From Oscillospiraceae bacterium (GTDB lineage: Bacteria; Bacillota; Clostridia; Oscillospirales; Oscillospiraceae): a stretch of DNA of 50,325 nt. Of this stretch, positions 24,022-33,060 are shown piece by piece. The DNA lies in NCBI GenBank assembly GCA_017428565.1, contig JAFRQP010000008.1, positions 1-50,325 of the forward strand, in the 5' to 3' direction. Position numbers and translations under genes: made by a program. A model generated the notes under the pieces. The model had not been told where the DNA came from and did not search any database. It saw only the letters and a list, made by a program, of their open reading frames with translations. How positions within the stretch are numbered: the stretch's first letter is position 1; each line of letters opens with the position of its first letter.

Positions 24022-24738
24022 ATGTCGTTTGATTTCCGTTCCCTGTCCCTGTTCAAGATCATTGCCCTGGTCCTTGTGGTGCTCTGCATCGTCATGATCT
24101 TCCTGCCCTGGGTCACGGTCAAGGTCAGCGCCTTCGGCATGTCTGAGAGTGAGTCTGCCAACGTCTTCAAAACCGGCATCGAGGGCGAGTGCACCAGCTT
24201 CTGGTCGGTCTTGCTGATCATCTTCGCCATCCTGGCTCTTCTTGCCATCCTTCTGGCGGTGTTCGGCATCCTGATGGACCGCAGCCTCTTCGCTCTGCCT
24301 CTGGCGGCGCTGGCGGTGCTGATGTTCCTCTTCGCCCTCTTCCAGTCGATCCATGTGAAGGGCGTGCTGAAGTCCGCCATGGGGGACTACGCCTCCTATC
24401 TGGGCGGCCTGGTCAAGATCCACCCCGGCATCGGCGCGTGGCTCTTCCTGATCTTCGGTCTGGGCGCCTTCGGCCTGCTGTTCTATGAGGACCGCACCCA
24501 GGGCCGCAACACCTTTGACGCCGCCGGCATCGACCTTTCCGGCGTGTCCATGCCCAAGGTGAACCTGCCCAGCGTGGGCGGCTGGAACTGCCCCACCTGC
24601 GGCGCGAAGAACGGCGCGAGCCAGAACTTCTGCACCTCCTGCGGTACCAAGAAGCCCGAGCCTCCCCGCTGCCCCAACTGCGGCAAGCTCCTCAAGGCCG
24701 GCGAGGCCTTCTGCTCCAACTGCGGCACCCGCGTGTAA
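24022..24738 (+). CDS. Four-TM protein with two zinc ribbons (tandem duplicate B)
   Basis: 238 residues, the tandem paralogue of the previous gene, with the same SFDFRSLSLFKIIAL start and FLPWV end of TM1. The TM helices are followed by GGWNCPTCG and two ribbons (about 186-238) with the PEPPR connector. Most differences lie in the extracytoplasmic loop and in the linker. ATG 24022 is preferred over 24013 for the same ribosome-site reason (AAAGGA eight bases upstream). It ends only six bases before the next start. Confidence 0.82.
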   Translation: MSFDFRSLSLFKIIALVLVVLCIVMIFLPWVTVKVSAFGMSESESANVFKTGIEGECTSFWSVLLIIFAILALLAILLAVFGILMDRSLFALPLAALAVLMFLFALFQSIHVKGVLKSAMGDYASYLGGLVKIHPGIGAWLFLIFGLGAFGLLFYEDRTQGRNTFDAAGIDLSGVSMPKVNLPSVGGWNCPTCGAKNGASQNFCTSCGTKKPEPPRCPNCGKLLKAGEAFCSNCGTRV

Positions 24739-24744
24739 GAAGGC

Positions 24745-25251
24745 ATGAAGAAAGCAAATCCGACTTTCCGCGTCCTGGCCGTTGTCCTGATCCTTGCCAG
24801 CCTTGGCACGCTCTTTCTGCCCTGGATAAGCCCCGGCAGAGACTTCGCTTTCCTGGAAAGCCTGTCCGGCTATGATATGGGCAAAATGTTTTGGGATGTG
24901 ACGGCGGATTGGATGAAGAGCGGCAACGGTTTGAGCAAGTCCACCACTGCCGATATCCTGACCGGCGTCGTGATGGTCCTGCTTGCCCTCACTGCGGTGC
25001 TGGGCCTGGTCCTGGCGGCCCGGGGCCTGCGCTGGGGCGCAATTCCCTACGCCTCCGCCTGCCTGGTCTTTTCGGTGTTGTTCTTCTTCTATTTTCTTCG
25101 AACCTTCAACAATGTGTTTCTGCGGTCCTACGGCTTTTCGCCCTACACGGCGGGGATCGGCCTGATCCTCTTCCCCATGCTGGCGATCGCCGCGGCCCTG
25201 TGCCTGCTCCTTCCGAAACAGACCACCCTCCCGGGCGACGTCCTTACCTGA
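24745..25251 (+). CDS. Short four-TM paralogue without zinc ribbon
   Basis: 168 residues: the four-TM family domain alone, with TM1 ending LGTLFLPW, an extracytoplasmic loop of about 45 residues (GYDMGKMFWDVTADWM), and three further TM helices. The protein stops right after the last helix, where its paralogues begin their ribbons. It may be a ribbon-less regulatory or partner subunit, or a degraded copy. The start lies six bases after the previous stop, and the ribosome site (AAGAAGG) overlaps that stop region. About 170 bases without a gene follow. Confidence 0.72.
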   Translation: MKKANPTFRVLAVVLILASLGTLFLPWISPGRDFAFLESLSGYDMGKMFWDVTADWMKSGNGLSKSTTADILTGVVMVLLALTAVLGLVLAARGLRWGAIPYASACLVFSVLFFFYFLRTFNNVFLRSYGFSPYTAGIGLILFPMLAIAAALCLLLPKQTTLPGDVLT

Positions 25252-25424
25252 GGATCCCGGCCCTTTCCCTTCCCCCGTCAGTCTGAGGAGGCGAAGCCGA
25301 CGAAGAATCCCTCCGGATGCTTCTTCGGCCCCTGCTCCCCGGCGCGGACGGGGGGAGGGGAGGCAGCCCCGCTCCCGCGCAGCGTCCCCCGGCCCCGTTC
25401 CATGAAGAGAGGAGAAATCGAATC

Positions 25425-26564
25425 GTGAAAAAAACCCATCCTGTGGGAAGAGCCCTGGCGGCAGTCTTTGCGCTTGCCAGCATGGGCATGATCTTCCTGA
25501 GCTGGCTCAGCAGCTATGCGTCCTACTGGGATCTGCTGGAGCCCATGCTGGACTATCTGAAATACGCCGTGCAGGAGACGGAGACCCTGATTTTCCTGAT
25601 CATCACTGCGGTTTTTGTGGTTACGGGCATCACCGCCGTCATCTGCGCCTGCACCGGCGCAAAGGGAGGCGTGTTCCCCCACATCATCAGCGCCCTGGCG
25701 GCTGCCGGGTACTTTGTGTACGCCATCAGTGAGATGGGCGGCGGCCTGGGCGATCTGGGCGTCGGCGGCTGGCTCTGCGTGGGCTTTGCCGTTGCCGCGT
25801 TCATCTGCATGTTCATTCCCGACAACGCCGCAGCCCGCCCGGCCTACGGCGGCGCGTACGGCGGCGCTGCGCCCGTCAAGGCCTCCCCCAGCACCTGGAC
25901 CTGCCCCAGCTGCGGCACGATCCTGGCGGATCGGGAGCGCTTCTGCCCCAACTGCGGCAGCGCCCGCAAAGTGACGCCGCCCCCGGCCCCGGCTCCCGCG
26001 CCTGTCGCTCCTGTGACCCGCGCCCCCGCCGGCTGGACCTGCCCTGGCTGCGGAACGAAGCTGAAGGACAGCCAGAAGTTCTGCCCCAATTGCGGCTCCA
26101 GACAGCCGGAGAAGGCGGCCCCCGCCGCCCCGGCCCGCCCCGCGGCTCCCGCCGGCTGGACCTGCCCCGGCTGCGGAACGAAGCTGAAGGACAGCCAGAA
26201 ATTCTGCCCCAACTGCGGCTCCAGACAGCCGGAGAAGGCGGCCCCCGCCGCTCCGGTCCGCTCAGCGGCTCCCGCCGGCTGGACCTGCCCCGGCTGCGGA
26301 ATGAAGCTGAAGGACAGCCAGAAGTTCTGCCCCAACTGCGGCACCAGGAAGCCGGAACCGGCCGCCGCGCCCGCGCCGGCCGCGCCCGTGACGCCGGCCT
26401 ATACCGCTCCCGCGGCTCCGGCCTTTACCGCGCCCGCGGAGCCGATCCCCGCCCCGCCCGCGCCTCCGGCCTATACCGCCCCCGAGACTCCGGCCTATGC
26501 GCCGAAGCATGAGAGCCCCGCCCCCTCCGGCGGCTTCTACAACGCCGGGGACGAGGATCTCTGA
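25425..26564 (+). CDS. Four-TM protein with four zinc ribbons and acidic DEDL tail
   Basis: 379 residues, starting at GTG 25425 (GAGAGGAG nine bases upstream). The four-TM domain (FALASMGMIFLSW) is followed by a Tyr/Gly segment and four zinc ribbons between about residues 160 and 306; the last three are near-identical 41-residue units (GWTCPGCGTKLKDSQKFCPN). A Pro/Ala/Thr tail leads to GGFYNAGDEDL, closely like GGFQVPGDDDL of the seven-ribbon protein. The paired tail and ribbon array suggest these two proteins do the same kind of job, perhaps with different external loops. Confidence 0.82.
   Translation: MKKTHPVGRALAAVFALASMGMIFLSWLSSYASYWDLLEPMLDYLKYAVQETETLIFLIITAVFVVTGITAVICACTGAKGGVFPHIISALAAAGYFVYAISEMGGGLGDLGVGGWLCVGFAVAAFICMFIPDNAAARPAYGGAYGGAAPVKASPSTWTCPSCGTILADRERFCPNCGSARKVTPPPAPAPAPVAPVTRAPAGWTCPGCGTKLKDSQKFCPNCGSRQPEKAAPAAPARPAAPAGWTCPGCGTKLKDSQKFCPNCGSRQPEKAAPAAPVRSAAPAGWTCPGCGMKLKDSQKFCPNCGTRKPEPAAAPAPAAPVTPAYTAPAAPAFTAPAEPIPAPPAPPAYTAPETPAYAPKHESPAPSGGFYNAGDEDL
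26031..26355 (+). repeat. 123-bp tandem coding repeat (zinc-ribbon units)
   Basis: Three units beginning GGCTGGACCTGCCC start at 26031, 26154 and 26277 (period 123 bases, 41 codons) and are almost identical. Each encodes one zinc ribbon plus Ala/Pro linker. It is a different period from the 117-bp repeat at 20583, so the two arrays expanded separately. Confidence 0.85.
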
Positions 26565-26676
26565 GCCCTTCCGCCGCGCCGGGAGGCGCCGCCTGCCGGA
26601 AAGCGTCTCCAGCGAGCCGCACGAAAAACATGCGCCTGCGCCTGACATGTTCATTTGAGAAAGGATGGTTTCATTC

Positions 26677-27288
26677 ATGGATGTCGTTCTCATTATTTTT
26701 GGCGTGATTGCCCTGATCCTTACGATCTTGAGCATGATCTTCATCGTCCCCAGGAACAGAGAGCCCCAGCTGAGCGGCTTTTTCAAGTGGCTGCACCACG
26801 TGTTCAACTTCGATTCCCTGCTGATCGAGCAGATCTTGAAATTCCTGTACATCCTCTGCAGCTTTGCCGCGGTCTTCCTGGGCCTTGCGGCGATCATCCA
26901 GAGCTTCAGCGGGGACGGAAGTGTTGCGCTGATCGGCCTGCTGCTCATCGTCCTGGGCCCCATCGTGATCCGTCTGCTCTACGAATCGATGATGATGTTT
27001 GTCATCCTGGTCAAGCAGGTGTCCGACATCAACCGCAAGATCAAAAACGAAAATCCCCGCAAGGGCGCCGACACGCCCTACGCTCCCCCTGCGCCCGTTG
27101 AGAGAGCGCCCCGCCCGGTGGCGCCCGTCTGCCCCAGCTGCGGCAGCAAAATGAGACCCGGCGCCAAGTTCTGCGGCATCTGCGGCTTCCGCGCGGAGCC
27201 CGCCCCTGCGCCCGCCCCCGCCCCTGCGCCCGCCCCCGCGCCGCAGCCCACTGCGAACAACTACTATCCCACCGACAACGACCTCTGA
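26677..27288 (+). CDS. Membrane protein (DUF4282-like) with zinc ribbon and DNDL tail
   Basis: 203 residues. It differs from the four-TM family: one N-terminal TM helix, then FFKWLHHVFNFDSLLIEQILKF and two or three further helices, a pattern like DUF4282 proteins. A single ribbon (CPSCGSKMRPGAKFCGICG, about 152-170) is followed by seven AP repeats and the acidic end YYPTDNDL. So a second membrane-domain type carries the same ribbon-plus-tail module. ATG 26677 is chosen because AAAGGA lies upstream at good spacing; the in-frame ATG at 26665 abuts it. A GC-rich hairpin with a broken T run follows. Confidence 0.78.
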   Translation: MDVVLIIFGVIALILTILSMIFIVPRNREPQLSGFFKWLHHVFNFDSLLIEQILKFLYILCSFAAVFLGLAAIIQSFSGDGSVALIGLLLIVLGPIVIRLLYESMMMFVILVKQVSDINRKIKNENPRKGADTPYAPPAPVERAPRPVAPVCPSCGSKMRPGAKFCGICGFRAEPAPAPAPAPAPAPAPQPTANNYYPTDNDL

Positions 27289-27301
27289 GTACAGGCCGCA
27301 C

Positions 27302-27336
27302 GCCCCTGCCCGCCCCGCGTGGGCAGGGGCTTCCGC
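27302..27336 (+). terminator. Possible internal terminator of the cluster
   Basis: GCCCCTGCCC (27302-27311) pairs with GGGCAGGGGC (27321-27330), followed by TTCCGCTTTTT. The T run is interrupted, so it may act as a partial terminator that lowers expression of the subtilase half of the cluster. Confidence 0.5.
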
Positions 27337-27398
27337 TTTTTCCCGTGCAGCCCCGTTCAGGGCTGCGAGACGGGAGCGCCGAAAGGAGCGCGTGCCCC

Positions 27399-28574
27399 AT
27401 GCGTACCAAAAAAATGAACGGAAGAGGAGCCGGGATCCTGGTTATCCGGATTCTGGCCTGCCTGCTGCTGGCGGCGAGTCTGGCAACGCTGCTGCTCCCC
27501 TGGGCCTCCCTGCGCCTTGACGACGGAGGAGAGCGCGTCACCCTGCGGGAGCTGGCGAAGAGAGAGGAGCAGCGCAGCGGCCAAAGCTTCCGGGAGCGGG
27601 TCCTGTCCCGGCTTTCGGAGCAGGACGAGGGCCTGTACGCAGGCCTGCTGCGGACGATGGATCCGCTGCTGGACGACCGGATGAGCCCCCTGCGGGTCAC
27701 GGTCGCCTGCACCGGCGCCGCCCGCTGGCTCTCCAATACCAGCACGGCTGTTTCCCAGGGACCCGGCGCAACGGAGCCGGAGACCGCAAACTGGGTGCAG
27801 GACGTGCAGGCGTCGGCGTCCAAAGTGAAGATGACGTCGGTGTTTTTATGGGTTTTGCTTGTGATGCTCCTGGTCACGGGAGCTTATGCCATATACGCCG
27901 CAGCCGTGGGTTACGGCTTCGGTACGATCCCTTATCTGGTCTGCGCCCTGCCTGCCTTTCTGGGCGCGGTGCTGGCGGTGTCCCGGGCAAACGCCTGGTT
28001 CCGGGGCGCAAGCCTCTCCGCCGGGCTGATGCAGGCTGCGGTGAACGGGCTCAGCGCCGGGGGGAACCCCGTCTCCGTGCCCTTCCGCCTTGGCCTTGGC
28101 GCCATCCTTTTCGCCGCGCTGCTGGTGGCGGGCATCCTGCTGGCCATGTGCTCCCGGGAGCCGGCCGGGGCCCGGGGCGGGGAAGCCCCGCGTCCCGTCT
28201 CTGCCCTGCCGGCGGACCCAGCGGGGCCGGTCCTGGCGCCGAAGCCCTGGCGCTGCCCGGTCTGCGGCACCCTGATGGGCGATGGGGTCTACTGTGTCAA
28301 ATGCGGCAGCCGGAAGCCGGAGCCCCGCCGCTGCGGAAGCTGCGGCGCCCTGCTGGAGGAGGGGGCCCTCTTCTGCACCGCCTGCGGCGCTGCGGCGGAG
28401 AACCGGCGGAGCGCCCCGGCGGAGGAGCCTCCGGCCCGCCTGATTTCCACCATGAGGACCGGGACGGTCCGGCCCGCTGAGACCGCGCCGGTGCCGCAGA
28501 CCTTGCTCTGGAGCGGCAGCCGGAAGGAGAAGCAGGCCCCGGATCCCCGGATCCCGGACGATTCGGAACTGTAA
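27399..28574 (+). CDS. Four-TM protein with two zinc ribbons and DDSEL tail
   Basis: 391 residues. TM1 ends LATLLLPW; the extracytoplasmic segment is long (about 35-145) and helical, followed by three TM helices and FRLGLGAILF, the family motif. Two ribbons start at about 286 (CPVCG...YCVKCG, shorter than usual because the intervening loop lacks residues) and 312 (CGSCG...FCTACG). The tail is Ser/Arg/Thr-rich and ends RIPDDSEL, the loosest version of the D-x-D-L end. ATG 27399 is supported by GAAAGGAG. A Ser/Thr-rich tail would be a good kinase substrate, though this is only inferred. Confidence 0.8.
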   Translation: MRTKKMNGRGAGILVIRILACLLLAASLATLLLPWASLRLDDGGERVTLRELAKREEQRSGQSFRERVLSRLSEQDEGLYAGLLRTMDPLLDDRMSPLRVTVACTGAARWLSNTSTAVSQGPGATEPETANWVQDVQASASKVKMTSVFLWVLLVMLLVTGAYAIYAAAVGYGFGTIPYLVCALPAFLGAVLAVSRANAWFRGASLSAGLMQAAVNGLSAGGNPVSVPFRLGLGAILFAALLVAGILLAMCSREPAGARGGEAPRPVSALPADPAGPVLAPKPWRCPVCGTLMGDGVYCVKCGSRKPEPRRCGSCGALLEEGALFCTACGAAAENRRSAPAEEPPARLISTMRTGTVRPAETAPVPQTLLWSGSRKEKQAPDPRIPDDSEL

Positions 28575-28628
28575 GCCCACAATCCGCCGCGGCGAGAACA
28601 CGCCGGGCACGAAGAGAGAAGAGAGAGT

Positions 28629-30590
28629 ATGAAGACTTGCAAGCATTGCGGGGCCGGCAACCCGGATGAGCTCCGGGTCTGCGCCTTCTGCGGAAAAGAA
28701 CTGGACGAGGAAGAGAAGAAGCCGCGGTCCGGCCTGCTGGGCAGCATGGGCCGGAAGCGTTACGCCGCTCCGGAAGCGGGGGAGTCCGCACCCAAAGCGG
28801 AGGACGCCGCGCCTGCGGAGGAGCCCAAAGTGGAGGACGCTGCGCCTGCGGAGGAGCCCAAAGTGGAGGACGCCGCGCCCGAAGCGTCGGAGGGCTCTTC
28901 CGTGCGCAAGAGCGGCGGCCTTGCCGGACGCATGGGCAAGGTCCGCTATGAGAGCAAGGATGAGGGCAAGTCCGCCGAAAAGGAGGCAAAGCCGGAGTCC
29001 TCCCTGCGGAAGGACACGGGCCTTGCGGGGAAAATGGGCGATGTACGTTATGGCACCAAGCCAAAGGACTCCCCGCCTTCCGCGCTGAAGGACACGGGGC
29101 TCGCCGGCAAGATGGGCGAGGTGCGCTACGGCACCAAGCCCAAGGATTCCCCGGAGGAGCCGCGGCCCGCGGAGCCGGAGAAGAAAAAGCGCCCGGACAA
29201 GGGCGTGATCGTCGCCGTATCGCTGGCGGTGCTGGCGGCGGCGGCCTCGGTGCTGCTGGTGTTCTGGGACGCCATCTTCGGCAGCGCCCAGCTCTACGGC
29301 GCGGGCATCGGCGGCTACATCAACTACTACCGTCCCGTCGAGGAAGAGGAGATCGTCGAGGAAGACGGCGTCCGCTATGTAGGCGATCAGATGCTCATCG
29401 TCTCCGCCTTCGGTGCCAGCTATGAGGAGATGGAGACCTTCTTCGAAGAGCGGGACATGGAGATCATCGGCTATGTGGAGCTGATCGATACCTATCAGGT
29501 GCAGCTGGACAAGTCCTACACGCTGTCGGAGCTGCACACCATGGCAAGCGAGCTGGAAAAGGACGGGCTGGTGGATTCCGCCACGGTCAACACCGTGCGG
29601 GAAAACGCCGACTTCTCCATCCCCTCGGACCCCTGGGACGGCAATTCCGACTGGGACGAGCCCAGCCCCTACAGCGGCAACTGGGGCGTGGTGGCCATCC
29701 ACGCGCCGGAGGCCTGGGAGCGCTGGGAGCCCAGCGTGGTGCGGGTCGGCGTGCTGGACAGCATGTTTGACGAGGGGAACCGGGATCTGAACGTCGTCAT
29801 GACCCGCGGCAACGAGGTCTATGACCGCACCCCCAACAATGACGACAAGGCCCACGGCACCCACGTGTCCGGCACCATCGGCGCCATTCACGACAACGGC
29901 TACGGCGTGGCGGGCGTGGCGGAAAACTGCGAGATCTACGGCTACTCCGCCTCCCGCTACAGAACCACAATGGACGAGGTCAGCGCCATGGCGGAGCTGG
30001 CGGCCCAGGACGTGCGGGTCATCAACTACAGCATGGGTCTGATCGACGAGTACCGGGACGCGGCCATCGAGCGCAATGGCGTGGAGCGGGATATTTACTA
30101 TCACTATGCCGCGGCCTTTTCCCAGACGGCGATGAAGCACCTGCTGCGCAAGGGCTATGACTTCATCCTGGTCTGCGCCGCCGGCAACGACCCGGTGGAG
30201 GCCAAGTGGGCCAGTGAGTACGCCTATATCACCGACCCCATGATCCGGGACCGGATCATTGTGGTCGGCGCCGCCGAGGTGGATCGGGACGGGCACTATT
30301 CCCTGACCTACTTCAGCGCCAGGGGCGAGCGGATGGACGTGGTCGCCCCGGGAATGGACATCTACAGCACCATGCCCGGCGGAGGCTTTGACTATATGAG
30401 CGGCACCTCCATGGCGACGCCTCATGTCACCGGCGTCACCGCCAGCGTATGGGCCATTGCGCCGAACCTGTCGGGAGCGGAGGTCAAACGCATCGTGGTG
30501 AGCACGGCGACCACTCCGGTCTCCGGCACCGGTGTGGGCATGATCAATATGGAAGCCGCCATGGCGGCGGCGGAAGCAGCGGCAAGATAA
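28629..30590 (+). CDS. Membrane-anchored subtilisin-like protease with cytoplasmic zinc ribbon
   Basis: 653 residues. An N-terminal zinc ribbon (C4, C7, C18, C21) is followed by four L-x-G-x-M-G repeats (GLLGSMGRKRY, GLAGRMGKVRY, GLAGKMGDVRY, GLAGKMGEVRY), a TM helix (about 192-214) and an extracytoplasmic peptidase S8 domain. Before the catalytic part lies a prodomain-like segment (YVELIDTYQVQL...). The triad is intact: D377 in VGVLDS, H409 in AHGTHVSG, S594 in SGTSMATPH; the oxyanion Asn is in CAAGND. It should cut proteins outside the membrane while its ribbon and repeats meet the cytoplasmic kinase/phosphatase side. No classical signal peptide; the TM acts as a signal anchor. It precedes a paralogue by 18 bases. 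Confidence 0.9.
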   Translation: MKTCKHCGAGNPDELRVCAFCGKELDEEEKKPRSGLLGSMGRKRYAAPEAGESAPKAEDAAPAEEPKVEDAAPAEEPKVEDAAPEASEGSSVRKSGGLAGRMGKVRYESKDEGKSAEKEAKPESSLRKDTGLAGKMGDVRYGTKPKDSPPSALKDTGLAGKMGEVRYGTKPKDSPEEPRPAEPEKKKRPDKGVIVAVSLAVLAAAASVLLVFWDAIFGSAQLYGAGIGGYINYYRPVEEEEIVEEDGVRYVGDQMLIVSAFGASYEEMETFFEERDMEIIGYVELIDTYQVQLDKSYTLSELHTMASELEKDGLVDSATVNTVRENADFSIPSDPWDGNSDWDEPSPYSGNWGVVAIHAPEAWERWEPSVVRVGVLDSMFDEGNRDLNVVMTRGNEVYDRTPNNDDKAHGTHVSGTIGAIHDNGYGVAGVAENCEIYGYSASRYRTTMDEVSAMAELAAQDVRVINYSMGLIDEYRDAAIERNGVERDIYYHYAAAFSQTAMKHLLRKGYDFILVCAAGNDPVEAKWASEYAYITDPMIRDRIIVVGAAEVDRDGHYSLTYFSARGERMDVVAPGMDIYSTMPGGGFDYMSGTSMATPHVTGVTASVWAIAPNLSGAEVKRIVVSTATTPVSGTGVGMINMEAAMAAAEAAAR

Positions 30591-30608
30591 CATGAAGGAG
30601 AGAGTCAG

Positions 30609-33026
30609 ATGATGCGTTGCGCGCATTGCGGTCAGGAGCTGCCCGAGGAGGGCCTGTTCTGCCCGTATTGCGGGGAGGAGATCGCGCCCCCTTTGACCGA
30701 CGCGGAGGAGCGGACGGCGCCGGAGGCGGAGCCTGTCCCGGAAGCGCCGGAGACGGAGCCTGTCCCGGAAGCGCCGGAGGCGGAGCCTGTCCCGGAGGCG
30801 CCGGAGGCGGAGCCCGTCCCGGAAGCGCCGGAGGCGGAGCCTGTCCCGGAGGCGCCGGAGGCGGAGCCCGTCCCGGAAGCGCCGGAGGCGGAGCCCGTCC
30901 CGGAAATGCCGGAGGACCGGGAGCGCGAAGATGACAAACAGCGCTGGAAGCCGGGCTGGAAATGGCTCCGGACTCTCGATGGAAAGCTGCTCCGGAAGCC
31001 GAAGGCGCCAAAAAAGGAAAGACCGCCCCGGGACTGGGAGAAGATCAAGAGGATCTTCCGCATCATCGGCGGCGTTTTGACCGGCATCGGGCTGATCGCC
31101 CTTCTGGTCGTGGCCGTGGTGCTGATGCGCATGAGCCGGGAGGTCCGGGGTACGACGGGTGAGACAGAGAACCCCGCGCTGCCGGCACGACCGGAGGCCA
31201 TCAACTTCGTCTCTCAGACGGACGCTGCCCGGGTCCGCACGGACGGGGGCGTACAATATCTGGACAATGAGCTGATCGCCGTCTCGGCAGAGGGCGTGAG
31301 CTACACGGAAATGGAGCGCTTCTGCGGGCTGTGGGATCTGCGGATCATCGGCTATGTGGAGCTGACGGACACCTATCAGCTCCGTCTGCCGGAGGCCCAC
31401 ACCCTGGAGGGCCTGGACCGCCTGGCCCGGGAGCTGGAGCAGGAGGAGCTGGTGGACTGCGCCATGCCCAACGTGGTGTGGGTGCCCGGCGCCTTTGCCG
31501 CGCCGGAGGATCCCTGGGGCGGACAGACCGACTGGGAGAAGCCCCAGCTGGGAAAGGACAACTGGGGCCTTGCGGCCATCCGCGCCCCCGCCTGCTGGGA
31601 GAAATATCCTCTAGAGCTGGTGCGCGTCGGCGTCATCGACGGAGCCTTTGATTCCCGGCACCAGGATCTTCGCTACACGTCTCTCCGCCGCAACGAAGGG
31701 GAGCGGCGCAGCGACAGCGCCGACGCGATCCTCCTGCGGGAACACGGGACCATGGTGGCCTCGGTGCTGGGGGCGGTGCACGGCAACGGCCAGGGGCTCA
31801 GCGGCGTGCTGAGCGACTGCGCGCTCTACGCCGTGGGCTCGCCTCTCTACTGCAGCCAGATGGACGCGCTCAGCGCCATCGCGGCCCTCTCGGGCCAGGG
31901 CGTGAGCCTGATCCACTACGGCCTGGGCTATCGGGAGGAGCTGATCGCCGGTGCCCTGGAGGGCCAGGCGCTGCTTCGCGGCTATTACTATGAGGAAGCG
32001 GGGCGCATCAGCTCTCTTGCGCTGCGGCGGCTGCTGGGGAAGGGCTGCGATTTCCTGCTGGTGATCCCCGCCGGCAACGGCTTGGCGGGCGTCCCGGTGG
32101 ACGCGGCCTGGAGCAGCCTCTTTGCCAGTCTCAGCGATCCGGAGCTGCGCAGCCGGATCCTGGTGGTGGGCGCCGCCGGGATCGAGAAGGACGGCAGCTA
32201 CGTCCAGGCGCCCTTCAGCAACATCGGTTCCCGGGTGGATCTGCTGGCCCCCGGGGTGCAGATCTACTGCGCCCTGCCCAACAACGCCTATGCCCGGCGG
32301 GACGGGAGCTCCCTGGCCTCGGCCCACGCCGCCGGCGTCTGCGCCGCGGTCTGGGCGGCCAACCCCGCTCTCAGCGGGGCGCAGGTGCGGGACCTGCTGG
32401 TGGAAAGCGCAGGGACCCCCGTGACCGGCGGCAGCGCCTTTATGATCGATATGGAGGCGGCCATGGAGGCAGCCGTGCGCAGCGCCGGCTCTCTCAGCGG
32501 ACCCGACGAGAGGGAGCGGGCTCTGGACGCCTATGCCGCCCTGCTGAACCGGGGCGTGCAGCTGCGGCTGCGGAGCCTCCCGGGGGAGGCCGGCGGCCTC
32601 ACCATGGACGCGCAGTACTATCTGCTCCTGGATATGGACGGCGACGGGGTGGAGGAGATCCTGCTCTACGCGCTGAATCCGGCGGAGCGCTATGCCAGCT
32701 TTGCCATCTACGCCTATCGGGGCGGTGAGGTGCTGCGCATCGCCGATGCCTGGGACAGCTGCCGCTTCGCCTCCTGGTCCAATGTCACGCTGACGCTGGA
32801 GGTCTGCGACGGACGCTATGTTTACGCCAGCGCGGAGAAAAGCTCCGCCGGCTACGGCGAGTCCGGGGAGCGCTACTGGCTCAGCTTCGACGGCAGAGAG
32901 CTGAGCTGCACCCAGGAGGATCTGCGGGAGAGAAGCGAGGAACGTGTCATCCTGATCTTCAAGTCCTCGCTGACCCGGGCCGGCATCCGCATCGGCTCGG
33001 CGGAGGACGAGCTGCTGAGACGCTGA
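30609..33026 (+). CDS. Second membrane subtilase with zinc ribbon, PVPE repeats and C-terminal extension
   Basis: 805 residues. It has the same ribbon spacing as the first subtilase (C4, C7, C18, C21), then seven 9-residue EAEPVPEAP repeats (39-101), a TM helix (about 153-174), a prodomain-like segment ([12 protein letters not shown]) and a peptidase S8 domain. D344 (VGVIDG), H379 (REHGTM) and S568 are kept, but the Ser motif reads [11 protein letters not shown] instead of GTSMATPHVAG, so specificity or activity may differ. About 200 extra residues at the C-terminus include [15 protein letters not shown], like a calcium-binding FG-GAP-type segment. It is probably the product of duplication and divergence of the previous gene. 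ATG 30609 and 30612 are both possible; 30609 fits the GAAGGAG site. Confidence 0.85.
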   Translation: MMRCAHCGQELPEEGLFCPYCGEEIAPPLTDAEERTAPEAEPVPEAPETEPVPEAPEAEPVPEAPEAEPVPEAPEAEPVPEAPEAEPVPEAPEAEPVPEMPEDREREDDKQRWKPGWKWLRTLDGKLLRKPKAPKKERPPRDWEKIKRIFRIIGGVLTGIGLIALLVVAVVLMRMSREVRGTTGETENPALPARPEAINFVSQTDAARVRTDGGVQYLDNELIAVSAEGVSYTEMERFCGLWDLRIIGYVELTDTYQLRLPEAHTLEGLDRLARELEQEELVDCAMPNVVWVPGAFAAPEDPWGGQTDWEKPQLGKDNWGLAAIRAPACWEKYPLELVRVGVIDGAFDSRHQDLRYTSLRRNEGERRSDSADAILLREHGTMVASVLGAVHGNGQGLSGVLSDCALYAVGSPLYCSQMDALSAIAALSGQGVSLIHYGLGYREELIAGALEGQALLRGYYYEEAGRISSLALRRLLGKGCDFLLVIPAGNGLAGVPVDAAWSSLFASLSDPELRSRILVVGAAGIEKDGSYVQAPFSNIGSRVDLLAPGVQIYCALPNNAYARRDGSSLASAHAAGVCAAVWAANPALSGAQVRDLLVESAGTPVTGGSAFMIDMEAAMEAAVRSAGSLSGPDERERALDAYAALLNRGVQLRLRSLPGEAGGLTMDAQYYLLLDMDGDGVEEILLYALNPAERYASFAIYAYRGGEVLRIADAWDSCRFASWSNVTLTLEVCDGRYVYASAEKSSAGYGESGERYWLSFDGRELSCTQEDLRERSEERVILIFKSSLTRAGIRIGSAEDELLRR
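30723..30911 (+). repeat. 27-bp minisatellite (seven units) in the second subtilase gene
   Basis: Seven tandem 27-base units, each coding for E-x-E-P-V-P-E-x-P (EAEPVPEAP in most copies), fill 30723-30911. They differ at a few silent positions (CCT/CCC, GAA/GAG). The period is a multiple of three, so copy-number change would alter linker length between the ribbon and the membrane without a frameshift. Confidence 0.9.
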
Positions 33027-33060
33027 GCGCGAAACCCTGAAAGAAAAAGGAGAGGGATCC

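Noticed and set aside
27846-31400. Minus-strand frame of 1184 codons opposite the subtilase genes
   Set aside because: Same reason; Arg/Leu repeat strings mirror the L-x-G-x-M and PVPE coding repeats on the plus strand.
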